A DNA stretch of 10,081 bases from Bacilli bacterium (GTDB lineage Bacteria; Bacillota_I; Bacilli_A; RF39; UBA660): NCBI GenBank assembly GCA_016296185.1, contig JAEDJT010000045.1, forward strand, positions 1 to 10,081, given 5' to 3'. Both the position numbers and the translations under genes were made by a program. Positions 1-4,452 of the stretch are shown piece after piece (the stretch's first letter is position 1; the number at the start of each line of letters is the position of its first letter). Below the pieces are notes generated by a model. The model searched no databases. It was given only the letters and a program-made list of their open reading frames with translations, and had not been told where the DNA came from.

Positions 1-44
1 TACCGCACTATTCGTTTGAAAACCGAGGGAGCGGAGGAACGGAC

Positions 45-380
45 ATGAAGAAGAACAGGGTGCGGATCCGGCCTTTCAGGATTCTGTCCGTGGTGCTGGG
101 CGTGATTGCGCTGGTTATGCTGTCCCGCTTCCCTGCGAAGGCCGTGAGCCTGGAGCGCCAGCAGAAGCAGCTGGAGGCCGCGGCGCAGGCGTACTATGAC
201 GCGCAGAGCAGGAACAACCAGCTGACGACCGAGCTTTCGGAGATCAATACGGCGGACTTTGTGGAGCGCACAGCCCGCCGCGACTACGGCTACTGCTGGT
301 ACGGCGAGACCATCTACGAGGTCGGCAACCTGGACGAGATCGCGCAGGAGCTGGCGTTTGACGTCTACGGCGAAGATTAA
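45..380 (+). CDS. Septum formation initiator family protein (DivIC/FtsB-like)
   Basis: A 111-residue, single-pass membrane protein of the DivIC/FtsB family, which in the divisome forms a complex with FtsL and DivIB/FtsQ to activate septal wall synthesis. The sequence shows a short basic cytoplasmic N-terminus, one membrane segment (about residues 13-29), a heptad-like Gln/Glu/Leu-rich coiled coil (about 34-68), and a C-terminal part with the Tyr-Gly-Tyr...Gly-Glu-x-Ile-Tyr-Glu-Val pattern (about 80-93). That pattern matches the family's usual 'GY..pGE.iv.v' end. Length is normal for the family. The ATG start is supported by GGAGG at 33-37, seven bases upstream. The phosphatase gene follows after 28 bases on the same strand, so they are probably co-transcribed. 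Low sequence conservation in this family makes the DivIC versus FtsB label uncertain. Codon use is strongly GC-rich, unlike everything beyond about position 1604. Confidence 0.88.
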   Translation: MKKNRVRIRPFRILSVVLGVIALVMLSRFPAKAVSLERQQKQLEAAAQAYYDAQSRNNQLTTELSEINTADFVERTARRDYGYCWYGETIYEVGNLDEIAQELAFDVYGED

Positions 381-408
381 TCCTAGATCGAATCACGGAG
401 GGAACGCC

Positions 409-1308
409 ATGCGCCTTGCCTGTATCGGGATCGGTTCCAATGCCATTCGCCTGCTGATTGCGCAGTGGACGCAGGGGAGGCTGTGCGCGCTGCGCCGTGA
501 ACGTCGGGGGACGCGTCTGTTCGCAGGGCTTGTGAACGGCGCGCTGACCGAGCAGAGCATCAGGTCTTCTGTGGAGGCCGTCGCGGAGCTGGCTGTGCTT
601 GCCCGCCGGGACGGCGCGCAGGAGATTTTTGTTTTTGCCACGAGCGCCGTGCGCGACGCATCCAATGGCGAGGACTTTACCCGCCGCGCGGAGGCGGCCA
701 GCGGCACGCGGATTGAGATCATCTCCGGCGAGCAGGAGGCGGTGCTCTCCTATATCGGCGCGAGCGAGGGCGGGCGCTGCGGCGTCATCGACATCGGCGG
801 CGGCTCCACGGAATTCACCATCGGCGAGGACGAGCATGTGCTGGGCGCGGTGAGTCTGCAGATGGGCGCAGTGCGCATGAACGCGCAGACGCCGGTCCTG
901 CGCTGTGAGGACTATGAGGCGACGGTGGAGCGCTGCATGAGCATGATCCGAAGGGATGCGCAGGCGCTGCTGTCCTGCCCGGCGGCGGAGCGCTGGGTGG
1001 GCGTCGGCGGCACGATGACGACGCTGGGCGCGATGCAGAAGGGCGTGCCGCTGTTTGACGCGCGGCTGTGCGAGGGCATGCGCGTGCCCCGCGCGGACGT
1101 ATGCGCGTGGGGACGGCGGCTGTCCCGCCTGCCGATCGCCGAGCGCCGGCAGATTGTGGGCCTGATGCCGCACCGCGCGGACATCATTCCCAGCGGCATC
1201 GCGATCCTGGAGGCGGCGATGCGGATGTTCGGCATGGAGGAGCTGACGCTCTCTGCGCACGGGAACATGGACGGCTACCTGAAGAAAAAATTTGGAGAAA
1301 TGTATTGA
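409..1308 (+). CDS. Ppx/GppA family phosphatase (exopolyphosphatase-like)
   Basis: A 299-residue ASKHA-fold protein of the Ppx/GppA family, which hydrolyses polyphosphate ends or the guanosine pentaphosphate alarmone in the cytoplasm. It matches the short form of the family, without the C-terminal HD domain of E. coli Ppx. Visible motifs are the N-terminal phosphate-1 loop Gly-Ser-Asn (residues 9-11), Ser-Gly-Glu-Gln-Glu-Ala (106-111, the usual catalytic Glu region), Asp-Ile-Gly-Gly-Gly-Ser-Thr-Glu (128-135), Gly-Val-Gly-Gly-Thr (198-202), and Arg-Ala-Asp near 256-258. Oddly, the Asp normally found in 'IDxGSNS' is Gly at residue 7, and the following Ser is Ala12, so activity may be altered. 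The start at 409 is chosen over the upstream in-frame ATG at 259 because GGAGGG (398-403) sits just before it and the family motif begins at once. The upstream ATG would overlap the division gene. The TGA stop overlaps the -35 box of the tRNA promoter. Confidence 0.9.
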   Translation: MRLACIGIGSNAIRLLIAQWTQGRLCALRRERRGTRLFAGLVNGALTEQSIRSSVEAVAELAVLARRDGAQEIFVFATSAVRDASNGEDFTRRAEAASGTRIEIISGEQEAVLSYIGASEGGRCGVIDIGGGSTEFTIGEDEHVLGAVSLQMGAVRMNAQTPVLRCEDYEATVERCMSMIRRDAQALLSCPAAERWVGVGGTMTTLGAMQKGVPLFDARLCEGMRVPRADVCAWGRRLSRLPIAERRQIVGLMPHRADIIPSGIAILEAAMRMFGMEELTLSAHGNMDGYLKKKFGEMY

Positions 1309-1333
1309 CAGATGATGGAGACTGCGATATAAT
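1305..1333 (+). promoter_or_regulatory. Consensus sigma-A promoter of the fMet-Asp-Phe tRNA cluster
   Basis: TTGACA (1305-1310) and TATAAT (1328-1333) are separated by exactly 17 bases, a perfect housekeeping promoter. The -35 box overlaps the TGA stop of the phosphatase gene. Transcription would begin near 1340, about 26 bases before tRNA-fMet. Strength fits a stable-RNA promoter. Confidence 0.9.
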
Positions 1334-1338
1334 GATTA

Positions 1339-1356
1339 GCGTCGTCAGAACGACGC
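1339..1356 (+). other. 5' leader hairpin ahead of tRNA-fMet
   Basis: A perfect 7-bp stem GCGTCGT (1339-1345) / ACGACGC (1350-1356) closes a CAGA tetraloop. It lies at the predicted transcript start, between the promoter and the tRNA. There is no T tract, so it is not a terminator. It could protect the 5' end or guide RNase P processing, which is inference only. Confidence 0.6.
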
Positions 1357-1365
1357 GCCTGATAT

Positions 1366-1442
<77 letters not shown>

Positions 1443-1446
1443 ATTT

Positions 1447-1523
1447 GGTCCGTTAGTCTAGAGGCCTATGACGTCTGCCTGTCACGCAGAAGATCACGGG
1501 TTCGAATCCCGTACGGACCGCCA
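1447..1523 (+). tRNA. tRNA-Asp (GTC)
   Basis: A 77-nt cloverleaf with acceptor GGTCCGT/ACGGACC, anticodon GTC at 1481-1483 in a CTGTCAC loop, perfect T stem ACGGG/CCCGT, discriminator G and encoded CCA. It follows tRNA-fMet after a 4-base AT spacer, so the cluster is processed from one transcript. Confidence 0.97.
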
Positions 1524-1527
1524 TTTT

Positions 1528-1603
<76 letters not shown>

Positions 1604-1615
1604 TGATGGAAACAG

Positions 1616-1642
1616 AAAAGATACCCTCTAGTATCTTTTTTT
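1616..1642 (+). terminator. Intrinsic terminator after the fMet-Asp-Phe cluster
   Basis: A 9-bp stem AAAAGATAC (1616-1624) / GTATCTTTT (1631-1639) with a 6-base loop runs into a T tract ending at 1642. It lies 13 bases after the CCA of tRNA-Phe and ends the GC-side tRNA operon. Its AT-rich stem resembles the right-hand DNA more than the left. Confidence 0.85.
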
Positions 1643-1825
1643 AATGCCATTTATATTATATATATAGAATAGTATTTTATATTAATATAAAAAAAATAAT
1701 ATATTTGTAAAAAAATACTATTATTATTAAAAAATATGTGTTAATATCTTTTTGGATGTGATGAGACCCATTTATATCCATAAAATAGACATATTGAAAA
1801 AAAATAAAAAAAATAAAACTTTTTG
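1643..1825. other. AT-rich intergenic DNA with an 11-bp inverted repeat
   Basis: No credible gene is seen here. The stretch is nearly pure A/T with long A and T runs. It contains a perfect 11-bp inverted repeat, AATAGTATTTT (1668-1678) and AAAATACTATT (1712-1722). A weaker hairpin, GGATGT with ATATCC, lies around 1754-1781. At this composition, such matches can arise by chance. No known riboswitch or T-box pattern was recognised. Confidence 0.5.
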
Positions 1826-1854
1826 TTGACATATGTCATTTATATTGGTAGAAT
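1826..1854 (+). promoter_or_regulatory. Sigma-A promoter of the Val-Thr-Tyr-Gln-Lys tRNA operon
   Basis: TTGACA (1826-1831) and TAGAAT (1849-1854) are spaced by 17 bases, 22 bases upstream of tRNA-Val. The -35 box is embedded in a perfect 12-bp palindrome, TGACATATGTCA (1827-1838), which might be an operator or a coincidence. Confidence 0.87.
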
Positions 1855-1876
1855 TAGATTTGTCCAGAGGAAATTT

Positions 1877-1953
1877 GGGAGATTAGCTCAGTTGGTTAGA
1901 GCACTTGCCTTACAAGCAAGGGGTCACAGGTTCGAGTCCTGTATCTCCCACCA
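1877..1953 (+). tRNA. tRNA-Val (TAC)
   Basis: A 77-nt cloverleaf with acceptor GGGAGAT/ATCTCCC, anticodon TAC in loop CTTACAA on a CTTGC/GCAAG stem, T stem ACAGG/CCTGT, and encoded ACCA. It is the first of five tRNAs in one short-spaced operon. Confidence 0.97.
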
Positions 1954-1958
1954 TTTGT

Positions 1959-2034
1959 GCCGACTTAGCGTAACTGGCAGCGCAACTGACTTGTAATCAG
2001 TAGGTTGGGGGTTCGACTCCCTCAGTCGGCACCA
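1959..2034 (+). tRNA. tRNA-Thr (TGT)
   Basis: A 76-nt cloverleaf with acceptor GCCGACT/AGTCGGC, anticodon TGT in loop CTTGTAA on an ACTGA/TCAGT stem, T stem GGGGG/CCCTC with one G:T wobble, and encoded ACCA. It lies 5 bases after tRNA-Val. Confidence 0.97.
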
Positions 2035-2042
2035 CTTTTTTT

Positions 2043-2126
2043 GGGAGAATAGCGAAGTGGTCAAACGCGGCAGACTGTAAATCTGTTCCTTCGGGTTCCA
2101 TGGTTCAAATCCATGTTCTCCCACCA
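2043..2126 (+). tRNA. tRNA-Tyr (GTA)
   Basis: An 84-nt class II tRNA with a long variable arm, as expected for bacterial tRNA-Tyr. The acceptor is GGGAGAA/TTCTCCC, the anticodon GTA sits in loop CTGTAAA on a GCAGA/TCTGT stem, the T stem is CATGG/CCATG, and ACCA is encoded. Confidence 0.97.
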
Positions 2127-2134
2127 TTCTGTAT

Positions 2135-2210
2135 TGCCTTGTAGCCAAGTGGTAAGGCATCAGACTTTGACTCTGACATTCCGATGGTTCGAGTCCATCC
2201 AAGGCAGCCA
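2135..2210 (+). tRNA. tRNA-Gln (TTG)
   Basis: A 76-nt cloverleaf with acceptor TGCCTTG/CAAGGCA, which starts with T as many tRNA-Gln do. The anticodon TTG sits in loop CTTTGAC on a TCAGA/TCTGA stem, the T stem is GATGG/CCATC, the discriminator is G, and CCA is encoded. Confidence 0.97.
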
Positions 2211-2215
2211 TTCTT

Positions 2216-2291
2216 GTTCCGCTAGCTCAGTCGGTAGAGCATTTGACTTTTAATCAAAGGGTCTGGAGTTCGAATCTCCAGCGGGACACCA
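2216..2291 (+). tRNA. tRNA-Lys (TTT)
   Basis: A 76-nt cloverleaf with acceptor GTTCCGC/GCGGGAC containing one T:G pair, anticodon TTT in loop CTTTTAA on a TTTGA/TCAAA stem, T stem TGGAG/CTCCA, and encoded ACCA. It is the last tRNA before the terminator. Confidence 0.97.
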
Positions 2292-2304
2292 TCGAGCAAT
2301 ACAG

Positions 2305-2331
2305 CAGCGATTAGTAATAATCGCTGTTTTT
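2305..2331 (+). terminator. Intrinsic terminator of the five-tRNA operon
   Basis: A 9-bp stem CAGCGATTA (2305-2313) / TAATCGCTG (2318-2326) with a GTAA loop is followed by five T. It lies 13 bases after tRNA-Lys. Confidence 0.92.
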
Positions 2332-2353
2332 ATTTTGTGTTTTTATAAAAGTA

Positions 2354-2362
2354 TGCTATAAT
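2354..2362 (+). promoter_or_regulatory. Extended -10 promoter of the HTH-like gene
   Basis: TGCTATAAT (2354-2362) is an extended -10 element with a perfect TATAAT. Only a poor -35 (TTGTGT near 2335-2340) is visible, which is normal for extended -10 promoters. It lies 26 bases upstream of the chosen start and just after the tRNA terminator. Confidence 0.7.
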
Positions 2363-2388
2363 ACATTTTACTTAAAGGGGTGACTTAT

Positions 2389-2913
2389 ATGGGAAATATG
2401 GCTTTTGAACTATATAGAGTTAATGGAAGAACTGTTAATAGACAACAATTCTATGAATTATTAGAAAATACATTAAAAAGATATCCATTTGCTTCATTAG
2501 AACAAATAGTATTAGCAATGAAAGCTGATAAAAGATATACAGAAGATTTAGTATTAGATTATATAGTAGAGTTTGCTAAGAAATATCCAGGTATAAGTGT
2601 TAGTCAATTATCAGAAAAATTACTAGTTAGTACTAAATTTATAGATAAGTTAATAAAAGATGATCGTATAGTAGTTACTGATATGCAATCATTACCACTT
2701 TTAGATAAAGTTCAAGAAAAATCTAGAGAGTTAAATCAAAGATTATTAGAACAACCTGAAGAAAGAGATGATAAAGTTTTAGTTCGTCAACTAAATCAAA
2801 CATTAGTTATAAAAGAAGAACCTAAAACAGAAACATTAGAACATAAAAATGTGTTCCATACTAGTGCATTGAGAGAAAGAACTACATCTTTTTCGAAAAA
2901 ATATACAAAATAG
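2389..2913 (+). CDS. Hypothetical protein with HTH-like segment
   Basis: A 174-residue soluble protein that I do not recognise. Residues about 66-95 (Tyr-Pro-Gly-Ile-Ser-Val-Ser-Gln-Leu-Ser-Glu-Lys, then Val-Ser-Thr-Lys-Phe-Ile-Asp-Lys-Leu-Ile-Lys) read as a helix-turn-helix of the kind 'IS..eLAe...VS...I...I', suggesting DNA binding. The N-terminal 60 residues are mostly helical. The C-terminal third is charged, Glu/Gln/Lys-rich and probably disordered or coiled-coil. There is no signal peptide or membrane segment. The ATG at 2389 is preferred over GTG at 2380 because AAAGGGG (2374-2380) lies eight bases before it; ATG 2398 is a weaker alternative. The gene has its own promoter, sits between two tRNA operons, and has no terminator before the tRNA-Arg promoter. 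A regulator is possible, but its role is unknown. Confidence 0.8.
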   Translation: MGNMAFELYRVNGRTVNRQQFYELLENTLKRYPFASLEQIVLAMKADKRYTEDLVLDYIVEFAKKYPGISVSQLSEKLLVSTKFIDKLIKDDRIVVTDMQSLPLLDKVQEKSRELNQRLLEQPEERDDKVLVRQLNQTLVIKEEPKTETLEHKNVFHTSALRERTTSFSKKYTK

Positions 2914-2923
2914 CATAAAATAC

Positions 2924-2952
2924 TTGCATTTCTTAAAAAATAAAGTTATAAT
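2924..2952 (+). promoter_or_regulatory. Promoter of the tRNA-Arg/tRNA-Pro pair
   Basis: A perfect TATAAT (2947-2952) lies 17 bases after a partial -35 TTGCAT (2924-2929). It begins 11 bases after the stop of the HTH-like gene and 34 bases before tRNA-Arg. Confidence 0.75.
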
Positions 2953-2985
2953 TAACTTGCGTTTTAGAAAGAGATGCATTGTTAT

Positions 2986-3062
2986 GCGCTCATAGCTCAA
3001 TTGGATAGAGCGTTTGACTACGGATCAAAAGGTTAGGGGTTCGACTCCCTTTGGGCGCACCA
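2986..3062 (+). tRNA. tRNA-Arg (ACG)
   Basis: A 77-nt cloverleaf with acceptor GCGCTCA/TGGGCGC containing one T:G pair, anticodon ACG in loop CTACGGA on a TTTGA/TCAAA stem, T stem AGGGG/CCCTT, and encoded ACCA. The A34 would be edited to inosine by TadA to read CGN codons. Confidence 0.97.
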
Positions 3063-3069
3063 TATTAAT

Positions 3070-3146
3070 CGAGAAGTAGCACAGCTTGGTAGTGCACTAG
3101 TTTTGGGAACTAGGGGTCGCAGGTTCGAATCCTGTCTTCTCGACCA
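3070..3146 (+). tRNA. tRNA-Pro (TGG)
   Basis: A 77-nt cloverleaf with acceptor CGAGAAG/CTTCTCG, anticodon TGG in loop TTTGGGA on a CTAGT/ACTAG stem, T stem GCAGG/CCTGT, and encoded ACCA. It follows tRNA-Arg after 7 bases. Confidence 0.97.
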
Positions 3147-3156
3147 TTTGAAAAAT

Positions 3157-3179
3157 ACTCAACATTAGTTGAGTTTTTT
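3157..3179 (+). terminator. Intrinsic terminator shared by tRNA-Pro and the convergent restriction gene
   Basis: A 7-bp stem ACTCAAC (3157-3163) / GTTGAGT (3168-3174) with an ATTA loop is followed by a T tract to 3179. A tract of five A just before the stem (3151-3155) gives a T tract on the minus strand, so the hairpin can act both ways. The repaired reading frame of the minus-strand restriction gene would stop inside it (TAA at 3167-3165). Confidence 0.85.
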
Positions 3180-3329
3180 ATTTGTTATAAAAAGTTCATT
3201 AATGTATTCTTTTTCAATTTTTAGAGTTGCTCCTCTATGTACGAGGAAAGTATTTCTAGATTCATCTTTTTTTTCTATGTTGAATTCTATATAAATTTTA
3301 TTTTCTTTAATTAATTCTATGATTGTTTC
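3165..3329 (-). pseudogene. Out-of-frame C-terminal part of the MvaI/BcnI-like endonuclease
   Basis: Reading the minus strand from just after the A9 run (3338-3330) in the neighbouring frame gives about 54 more codons without a stop, ending in TAA at 3167-3165. The peptide begins Glu-Thr-Ile-Ile-Glu-Leu and contains Arg-Asn-Thr-Phe-x-x-His-Arg-Gly-Ala-Thr-Leu-Lys-Ile. As far as I remember the family, this resembles the C-terminal end of MvaI/BcnI-type enzymes. One extra A in the run joins it to the upstream frame for a total of 248 residues, close to the usual length of about 240-250. It may be a true frameshift mutation, a phase-variable tract, a slippage site, or a homopolymer sequencing error. 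Confidence 0.7.
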
Positions 3330-3910
3330 TTTTTTTTTAATTTATAAAAGTCTATTTTTTTATATTTGTAATATATATTATTATTAATTGTTTTACTATA
3401 TGCTGTTATAAATGCTAAATTATTTAATTTAATATATGCTCTTTCTAATAATTCATATATATTCCAATATATAACATTAGATATTGTTTTTTTATATTTG
3501 TTTTTTATATTTAATATTAATAAGTCATTAATTATATCTAGTTCGAAATAATATTTGTTTTGTATTAGTTTTTTTGGTTGATATTCGCATTTTGCGTAAA
3601 ATCTTCTACTTTGGTTTTTATGATATCCGAATTTGTCTAATAAGTAATATAAAGGGCTTGTATTATTTATAGTCATATTTGGTACCATACTTAATAGAGA
3701 TATTGCTGTTTTGCTATTACCAAGTTTTGTTTTTATTTCTATTCCTTTGTAGTCAGGTAAATATGATGTATCTTCTTTTTTGTTTATTAATGTTTCAAAT
3801 GTATATCCTACTCCTGTTGATCCTTTTCTTAATGATTTTATATAGTTTAATTTTTTTATTCTATCGAATTCTTTTTTTAATTCTAATATGTTGTTTTCTA
3901 AGTTGGTCAT
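3317..3910 (-). CDS. MvaI/BcnI-family restriction endonuclease, frameshifted near the C-terminus
   Basis: The frame as it stands encodes 197 residues. Family members are type II restriction endonucleases that cut short CCNGG-like sites (MvaI CCWGG, BcnI CCSGG); the specificity here is unknown. Visible features are Gly-Ser-Thr-Gly-Val-Gly-Tyr-Thr-Phe-Glu (30-39), then Pro-Asp-Tyr-Lys-Gly-Ile-Glu-Ile-Lys-Thr-Lys (52-62). The latter supplies the PD...ExK nuclease centre (Asp53, Glu58, Lys60). The start is set at 3910 because AGGAG (3921-3917) lies six bases upstream; the in-frame ATG at 3937 has no such site. At a run of nine A (3338-3330) the frame shifts and ends four codons later in Lys-Gln-Ser-stop, losing about 50 C-terminal residues. 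No cognate methyltransferase is visible, so the intact enzyme would threaten its host, which fits inactivation or switching. Confidence 0.82.
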   Translation of the reverse strand: MTNLENNILELKKEFDRIKKLNYIKSLRKGSTGVGYTFETLINKKEDTSYLPDYKGIEIKTKLGNSKTAISLLSMVPNMTINNTSPLYYLLDKFGYHKNQSRRFYAKCEYQPKKLIQNKYYFELDIINDLLILNIKNKYKKTISNVIYWNIYELLERAYIKLNNLAFITAYSKTINNNIYYKYKKIDFYKLKKKKQS

Positions 3911-3932
3911 ATTTCTCTCCTTTTTTTTGTTA

Positions 3933-3961
3933 AACATACATTATTTATGCTAATTTGTAAA
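3933..3961 (-). promoter_or_regulatory. Probable promoter of the restriction endonuclease gene
   Basis: On the minus strand, TTTACA (3961-3956) and TATGTT (3938-3933) are spaced by 17 bases. They lie just upstream of the AAGGAGAG ribosome site. The -10 is imperfect and the DNA is AT-rich, so confidence is moderate. Confidence 0.45.
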
Positions 3962-4140
3962 ATCTATAAAAAGTTATTTTGATGGGCAATATTTTTTTAT
4001 TTTTCTTTTTTTACTTATCTTCTTGTATTTTTCTTACATATAAAAACTTTTTTTGTTTATATATTTTTTGTAAAAAAATTTTTTTAATTATTATGTTTAT
4101 GTTGGAGATGTATAATTGCAATGTTTATTTTAATTATGTA
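3962..4140. other. AT-rich intergenic DNA between divergent genes
   Basis: About 180 bases, dominated by T runs on the plus strand. A 62-codon open frame (from 3979) crosses it, but it has no ribosome site and encodes only Phe/Ile/Leu/Cys-rich low-complexity sequence. I see no gene here. Confidence 0.6.
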
Positions 4141-4149
4141 TGTTATAAT
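4141..4149 (+). promoter_or_regulatory. Extended -10 promoter of the 73-residue protein gene
   Basis: TGTTATAAT (4141-4149) is an extended -10 with perfect TATAAT, 22 bases before the start codon. No good -35 lies at the usual distance. The identical 9-mer recurs before the surface protein gene. Confidence 0.72.
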
Positions 4150-4171
4150 ATGTTTATAAGTAGGTGAGAGT

Positions 4172-4393
4172 ATGAATAGAATGGAAGTAAATGATGTTGT
4201 TAATAAGATTAAGGCTTATATTAAAGCTAATGATGAGCTTATTAATGAGTATCTTGTTAAAATTAAGGAATCATCTAATGAGAAGGAAATGGATAGATTA
4301 TTTAGATTGGTAAAAATTTGTAAAAAAAGTATTTCGGATTCTCAAAAACAATTATCTGTTATTGACGAAATAGATATAACTCACGGTAAGTGA
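4172..4393 (+). CDS. Small hypothetical helical protein (73 residues)
   Basis: A 73-residue soluble, charged and almost entirely helical protein (Lys/Glu/Asn/Ile/Ser-rich, one Cys) that I do not recognise. The pattern suggests two or three amphipathic helices, possibly a coiled-coil hairpin. It has no membrane segment, signal peptide or metal motif. GGTGA (4163-4167), matching the 3' part of the Shine-Dalgarno consensus, sits four bases before ATG 4172 and fits that start better than ATG 4181. An extended -10 promoter lies just upstream, and an intrinsic terminator overlaps the last codons, so it is a self-contained single-gene unit. It is not obviously coupled to the surface protein downstream, which has its own promoter. 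A small regulator, a phage-derived protein or a toxin/antitoxin-like partner are all possible, but none is supported by a motif. Confidence 0.72.
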   Translation: MNRMEVNDVVNKIKAYIKANDELINEYLVKIKESSNEKEMDRLFRLVKICKKSISDSQKQLSVIDEIDITHGK

Positions 4394-4409
4394 GTTTTTT
4401 CTTTTTTTT
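4378..4409 (+). terminator. Intrinsic terminator overlapping the stop codon of the 73-residue gene
   Basis: A 7-bp stem AACTCAC (4378-4384) / GTGAGTT (4390-4396) with a GGTAA loop is followed by six T, one C and eight T. The TGA stop (4391-4393) lies inside the 3' arm of the stem. Confidence 0.85.
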
Positions 4410-4421
4410 AAAATTTATTAA

Positions 4422-4430
4422 TGTTATAAT
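4422..4430 (+). promoter_or_regulatory. Extended -10 promoter of the surface protein gene
   Basis: TGTTATAAT (4422-4430) lies 22 bases before the ATG at 4453. It has the same sequence and the same distance to the start codon as the promoter of the preceding gene. The -35 region is poor. Confidence 0.72.
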
Positions 4431-4452
4431 TATTTATAATAGAGGTGTGTGT

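Noticed and set aside
259..408. Upstream in-frame extension of the phosphatase to ATG 259
   Set aside because: It overlaps the division gene, lacks a ribosome site and encodes a Thr/Arg/Ala-rich peptide unlike the family. ATG 409 has a strong ribosome site and starts the conserved motif.
244..1260. Long minus-strand open frame (338 codons) opposite the phosphatase gene
   Set aside because: It is a shadow caused by GC-rich third positions of the real plus-strand gene. The product is a low-complexity Arg/Ala/His-rich string with no family motif.
1924..2211. Open frame of 95 codons on the minus strand across the Val-Thr-Tyr-Gln tRNAs
   Set aside because: It is the antisense translation of four tRNAs. 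The Gly-Phe-Glu-Pro / Arg-Glu-Ser-Asn-Pro-type peptide is a familiar false protein from tRNA complements.
3679..3933. 84-codon hydrophobic open frame antisense to the restriction gene
   Set aside because: It is the complement of an AT-rich coding sequence with no ribosome site. The opposite strand carries clear family motifs.
3979..4167. Hydrophobic 62-codon open frame on the plus strand
   Set aside because: T-rich intergenic DNA produces Phe/Leu/Ile/Cys runs. There is no ribosome site, and the promoter and ribosome site of the 73-residue gene lie within its 3' end.
4390..4452. N-terminal extension of the surface protein to GTG 4390
   Set aside because: It would start inside the terminator of the preceding gene and run through the promoter. 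The signal peptide and ribosome site point to ATG 4453.
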